NCBI GenBank assembly: GCA_963969395.1
Contig: OZ017798.1
Location: 6,006,173 to 6,070,172 of the forward strand
Source: Pseudoscleropodium purum
Lineage: Eukaryota; Streptophyta; Bryopsida; Hypnales; Brachytheciaceae
Length of the DNA: 64,000 nt
Direction of reading: 5' to 3'
A program made the translations under genes and the position numbers. The stretch's first letter is position 1. The number at the start of each line of letters is the position of its first letter. The notes below the pieces were generated by a model. That model did no database searches and was not told the origin of the DNA. It was given only the letters and a program-made list of their open reading frames with translations. Positions 58,930 through 64,000 of the stretch are shown one piece after another.

Positions 58930-59850
58930 GCTGCGACAGTGAACAAGAAAAATCCATGAAGTAGATGGTATATATTGCCCAAATTGAAGCATAGGACGGA
59001 GAATTCCCGGAAGAATACTCCCTAGCTACTTTTGTAGTTTGTATGTGCAATATGTAGCAGTACATTCAATTAAATTCATGTGAGTGAACACAATACAATT
59101 CTTAGCAAAAGGAGTACCGTACTTGATGTACTCCTTCACACCGTCCTTCAATTGTGCTTCCGGGACACCTTTTTGGATGTATTGGAAGTGGTTTGGCCTT
59201 TGTCTTTGCTACAATAATCAAGCATCTAAATGTAAGTATGTAGGCTTGAGTTACGAAGAGCTTTAATTAGAATGTGGTGCCCTACTAGGGCTTTCTTTGG
59301 ATTATTTCATCCAAGGTACCACTTCAAAGTCTTACTAACCATAATTGCGGAAGAAGTCATAAGTCTACACACCATTTGCAAGTGGAGTCTCATCAAACAA
59401 CTACCTTATTCAATGGAACACAAGCTTGATATACACTCCTCTAATAGAAACTCATCAACCTTTTCAAGAAGTCCAATGGGTATATCATCATTGCCCATAG
59501 AAATTGTAACACTGAGATGCATTTCCTTTGCTGGAGTAGAAGCTCGAGTACATGGGTTTTGGGTGCACTAGGCTATAGCAAAGTAGGTTTTTGAATGAGA
59601 GGCTTCCTCATAGCCTTCAACTTTGAAATTGAAGTAGAAGGCTTTTGAGATTTTAAAAGAGTAGGGCACATAGAAGCTAGAACAAAATGCTTTTGAATTT
59701 GTATAGGAATAGGCAACTGAGAAAATAGAAGGTACTTAGAAGTGCAAGCCAATAGAACAGGTGCTTCTTGAGAAACACGTGGCTGAATTGAAGGTAGAGG
59801 GAGATGACTTCCATGAGTATCTTTAGCCCTCATTTTGCCCTTGTGTGCAA
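58930..59850 (-). pseudogene. Rep-like (HUH endonuclease) protein relic
   Basis: One minus-strand frame from about 59565 reads as protein across three in-frame stops. It holds GLLEKVDEFLLEECISSLCS, then MRLHLQMVCRL (a motif-II-like LHLQ at 59387-59376), then LKWYLG, then LDYCSKDKG (a motif-III-like YxxK at 59216-59202, 56 codons after the His). A frame change follows, then HFQYIQKGVPEAQL, KEYIKYGTPFAKN and, further on, ILPGILRPMLQFGQYIPS. This order fits Rep proteins of HUH rolling-circle elements. A P/S-rich frame upstream (59917-59573) may be its N-terminus. It is dead: stops and shifts throughout. Confidence 0.5.
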
Positions 59851-59917
59851 CCCTTTCAAAATTTGTGACACCGGGGGCACTAGAACTAAGACAATGGCTT
59901 ATCAAAATCCTATTCAA

Positions 59918-61319
59918 ATGAGACCAAGAATGAAACCATCAAACAGTGTACAAGCAATGAAAAACAACACAAGAAATCCATCAAATATCAAGAAATACTA
60001 TACATTGAGAAGTACCAAAGCCATTGAACTTCTTCCCTAAATTTGGTTGCCTCATAAGCTAAAGCTAAGCTTCAAATGGAAAAAATACTATTGCTAATAC
60101 CTCAACTATGCTGTGCCGCTAAGCAACTACCTCTAAGCTGAAACTATCTTGTGAAGTCCGTGGATGCAACCTTGCCTCTTTTGCACCAATCAAACATCAA
60201 ATATCAGAGCTAAAAGACTAAAATCCTAAATTGCACCAACTACATTATAATCTACTATCAACAATCACTTCTAATGTTGAGCTTGGAACTTGTAATCATG
60301 ACAACACATTACTCTTGAGCATTCTCTCAAAGCTACTTAGAGAATATATACAAGAGGCGTGCATTGTTTGCAACCTCATAGTTTATTTGTTACTAATGTA
60401 AAAATTGCTTTAAAATGATCTTTTGGCATCCATAATTGACTTGACCATCCACACGCTAGCCAAGACCGACACACCTTGAACCACCTACACTACTACACTT
60501 AGAGATATTGTGGACCTTCCACCCAAAACTTGATAAATTATATATCCCCACTGAACCACTCTATCCAATTCCACCCCTACCAATAGTTAAGTGCATGTGA
60601 TCCACTTGTAAAAAAAGTAACAAAGCCACCGGACCCTTGCAACACAATCAGTCTCTCTTTCTCTACAAAACTAACCAACTAAACGTCTTGAAGGCTCTCT
60701 CTTTGAATTGGACGCCTTGGTTGAAATTGAATTGTCGACAAATTTGTATGTGATGTATGCACCAATTAACAATAAGATCAATCTCTCTCCATAAAACCAC
60801 AATAAAATCAATACCCTAGCTACTCCTAGCTTTCTTCTTGAATGAGTTCCAAATCCCTTGTTTGCTCCAACGCAAATCGACTGAAATCCAAACCCACCAC
60901 GCTACGCATTTAATGGTATCTAATCCTCATTGTACCTAGCTAACCAATCTTGTCCGACAATTTTGATCGACAATATATCATGCACGAGCAAATTGAGGTG
61001 GTGATGCTGATTGTCGAATACAAAAACTCACTTTGAAGCAAAAACTACCAACCCCTAAAGAGCTAAAGACAGTACAAAACTGACACAAAGTCACGGAGAG
61101 CGCCAAACCCTATCTCTTGGCAATAGATCAACGTTCTACATTTTTTCTTTCAATAATACTCCATCAACAGCAATTGGAGGGGTATTAATTTTTTTTTGAA
61201 ATAATCAATGGTTCATGTAGCAGGGGGTAACAAAGACAAGGTTGCTTGCTACTTTTTAGTGCATTGTGATCCATAGCTTGTCAATTTATAGGCCTAATAC
61301 TTTGATGGTGCTTTACCTT
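59918..61319. other. intergenic DNA
   Basis: No gene recognised; open frames are short on both strands. Confidence 0.4.
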
Positions 61320-61690
61320 TAATTCTCTAATTTTCTTCTAATTTCCATAGTGATAAAATCTTGAAAATTAAATATCTTTGCCTTATTGGTTGAAACACAA
61401 CAAAAATCTTTTTTGAGCACACACATTTTCTAAAGACTTTTTGGGGACACCAACCACAAATTTTATTGACCCAACTGTCACTACAACCCCAACATACATC
61501 ACAAACATACATACAAATTAACAAACTATTTGTCTAAGTAATAGTATAGACTAGCAAGTCCTATATTGTTGCTACAACCATTAGACAATATATCATATGT
61601 TAGAACCCATTTGAAAATTTAGCTCACTAAAGACATGGGATTACATCTCTTAAAGAATAAACATAAAATATTTCATTCATATATAGTTGT
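61320..61690. repeat. dispersed repeat J, third region
   Basis: TAATTTCCATAGTGATAAAA, then TTGCCTTATTGGTTGAAA and ACAAACTATTTGTCTAAGTA, follow the order seen at 32320-32660. In both places a J copy lies near a CACTA-like H element. Confidence 0.5.
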
Positions 61691-61837
61691 AAAATGGAAG
61701 CAAACATAGTGAAAAGACTTTGAAGTACTAGAAAGTGGTCAATCCTTTCACAATTAGGGATAAGTCTTCAAATTAAGTCTTATATCATCCAACAATTTTT
61801 ATATTTTACTTTCTTAAAACCTAAGTTCTAGAGTTTC

Positions 61838-62650
61838 ACTAGAAAAAAAATATGTCTGGCACAACTGACTACTATGCAACTAATATCCTATGCAACTATC
61901 ATGCAACTAGTTTCCTCTCTATTAGCACCAAATCTAATGTAATTGTTTTATGTTGTTGTTTTACAACATTTGTACATTATTTAGTTGCAAAATAGTCATT
62001 CTATACTTGCAAAAAATGACTAAGAAACAACTAGTGTCCTACGCAACTATTATGCAATTGTAAAATAGCTAGTTGTTTCTTAGTTGCACACTAGTTGTTT
62101 CCTAGTTGCTTTCAAAGTTCATTCTCATTTGTCTTATATCAATTGTCCCATATCAATTGTAAAGAGTACCATGAGATTGAATATATAAGATTCATAAGTT
62201 GTTGTAGTCTTACACAATGAATTCTTTTCATAGGATTCTTAGAAATCTACCATTTGGTAGAAATAAGAAAAAGTAATTAAAATTCAAAAAAATTTTAATC
62301 TATGAAATTGAATTTTTGAAATCTAGGAAGAAGGTAGATATGAAATTCTGAAATCTAGGAAGAAAGTAGATTTGAAATTCTAAAATTTAGGAAGAAGGTA
62401 GATATGAAATTTTGAAATCTAAAAATCATTGAGATTAATATTTTAAAATCTATAAATCTATGTGTTGCAAATGAGGATGAAGTTCTTTGCATGGTGTTGG
62501 ATGACAAAAAAACTTGCAACTAGTTTGTAACTAATGTAGCTTGTCCAATGCAACTAGAGGCTCTACATTGTCACCTAGTTGTAAACGTCTTATACAACTA
62601 CAAAATGAGTTGCATATTGTAGTTGCAAAACCCTTCATTTTCTTGTAGTG
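61838..62650. mobile_element. CACTA-like non-autonomous element, copy H2
   Basis: It starts CACTAGAAAAAAAATATG. The right end read in reverse is CACTACAAGAAAATGAAGGG, a classic CACTA terminus. TTT flanks both sides (61835-61837, 62651-62653), a matching 3-bp target duplication. GCAACT/AGTTGC words crowd both subterminal zones. It aligns with H1 over its length. No transposase frame is present. Confidence 0.8.
62318..62413. repeat. 32-bp tandem repeat inside H2
   Basis: Three units (62318-62349, 62350-62381, 62382-62413) each read GAAATCTAGGAAGAA or close, then GTAGATATGAAATT. Copy H1 has no such array at the matching place. Confidence 0.8.
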
Positions 62651-62653
62651 TTT

Positions 62654-64000
62654 TAGAAAACAAGGGTCTAAACACCTTCTTCTCATTCTCAATCTTCAAA
62701 AATTGGGGATGTGGCATTTTCTTGTTGGTTTGTGGGTACTTGTGGAGGGTCCATTCTTTGAAGATTGAAAATGGGGATTCTTCTTCTTTAGAGAAGAAGA
62801 ATGGCCATGAAGAACATTTTGCATGTGAAGTTCTCATCTTGCTTCCACCCTCTATGTGCCACTTTCACTCCAATTGTAGAACCTTTGTTGCTGCTATAAT
62901 CTAGCTTCCAACATCCATGCTCAACATCATAGTCTAGAAAGACAATGGAAAAGAAAAAAGTAAGATAGTGAGGTAGCATCAATTAACCCTTAGCATTGAC
63001 AATTGATGCTTAGCATTGATGTACACATTGACAATCTTCTAATTATAGGTCTCATATTTTTCTTCCAAATTATAGATTGTGTGTGTATTGAAAATTTACT
63101 ACATCAATCATAAATGATCATGAATTACAAGTGAACACTTCTCTCTATATTCCATCTTCATTTTCCATACAATACTCAAAGTAGGTCACACCTTCTTTTT
63201 AGAGAAGGGCTTTTGAATGGCTCTTCTTTTTACTCCAAACATTTTCATTCTTCATAGAAGGTGTGACAACCCCTAATACAGTTGAATGACAACAACAAGA
63301 CAAATCGAATCAAACTTCAAAAGCTATCTATCCTACAATGAAAACTAAAGTGCATTATAAAAAACTATTTAGCTATAAAAATTCTTCCATTTTAGTTTCT
63401 AGAATTAGATAGAAGAATAGATTTTCTAAGATATGTACACTTGATTTCAACTACTTTCTAAAACCAATCACAACAAATTCTTGCCTAGAAATGTACTCCT
63501 ACTATTCATGAGAGTCTATAGTTGGTTTTAGAAATACTTATTTTCAACACTTTGAATATTTTTAGTTTATTTATACAATGTCCAAAAAATGCATTCTCAG
63601 AAAATCTAAAACCTTCTTTTGACTAAAAATAAGACCACTCAAAAACGTTTTTTTAATATAATAGAAACCATGTTGAATTGTTTATTTGTGTAATTTAGAT
63701 TTTGTTACCTTAGAGGTCTAAAGATGTAGAGTTGCAACTTAGTGTATCTTCAATAGAAATAGTGTATAGATGCAATCACAAATAGAAAAGTTGGGAATGA
63801 AAAAATGTGTTCCAATGCAAATTTTATAATCAGGCTCATTACTTTCAAAGGCATGTGAGATTTTGCTTCTCACATTGTAGTTTTTGCTTTTATGCAGAGT
63901 AAATTCAGCAAGCTAGCAATTGTAGTCAAATAGGATTATAGCAACAACCACCAAATGTACAACTCCCCTAATCAATCATCCATCTTTGTCTTTGACACTA
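62654..64000. other. AT-rich intergenic DNA
   Basis: No gene recognised. Overlapping frames on both strands at 62598-62982 have no known motifs and partly overlap H2. Confidence 0.45.

Noticed and set aside
59084..59571. Plus-strand ORFs over the Rep-like relic
   Set aside because: The protein-like motifs lie on the minus strand; the plus frames have no recognisable content.

Overview
The window reads as nuclear DNA of a land plant: split genes with plant-type introns, a jasmonate-type MYC bHLH factor, a plant sterol C4-methyl oxidase, and a gene-poor, AT-rich landscape of old transposons. The MYC coding region has eight exons; the angiosperm MYC2/3/4 genes are intronless, so a non-flowering plant (bryophyte, lycophyte or fern) is the better guess. 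I cannot name the species. In Marchantia polymorpha the MYC gametologues MpMYCX and MpMYCY lie on the sex chromosomes, so a liverwort sex chromosome is one testable idea for this gene-poor, repeat-rich stretch, but the sequence does not prove it.

Layout. 1-10 kb: a mariner/Stowaway-like element, then the MYC gene (2433-9867, +), with a 15-nt microexon and several small transposons in its introns. 10.6-12.7 kb: a convergent five-exon gene for a small START/Coq10-like (SRPBCC) protein (-), assembled here from splice sites and reading phase. 13-20 kb: AT-rich repeats with two ~930-bp elements bounded by TTAA. 20.2-23.1 kb: two tandem arrays, an unrecognised exon-like ORF, and a one-exon SMO1-type sterol 4-methyl oxidase (22149-23093, -). 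24-36 kb: no gene recognised; CACTA-type and other MITEs, a larger CACTA-like element, and nested copies of the TTAA family. 36.55-45.98 kb: a decayed Ty3/gypsy retrotransposon on the minus strand with 331-bp LTRs, primer-binding site, polypurine tract, and broken gag, protease, RT, RNase H and integrase. 46-54 kb: two more TTAA-family copies and AT-rich DNA. 54.5 kb: a 284-bp GC-rich hAT-type MITE with a perfect 8-bp target duplication. 55.8-58.9 kb: an island crowded with CCGG that carries a frameshifted ~550-codon ORF behind a TATA box and short upstream repeats. 58.9-59.85 kb: remains of a Rep-like protein with HUH-endonuclease-style motifs. 61.8-62.65 kb: a second copy of the CACTA-like element with a TTT target duplication.

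The three recognisable host genes do not form a pathway or cluster; they are isolated genes in repeats. The most unusual material is the TTAA-bounded family (at least six copies, piggyBac-like ends), the Rep-like relic and the CCGG island.
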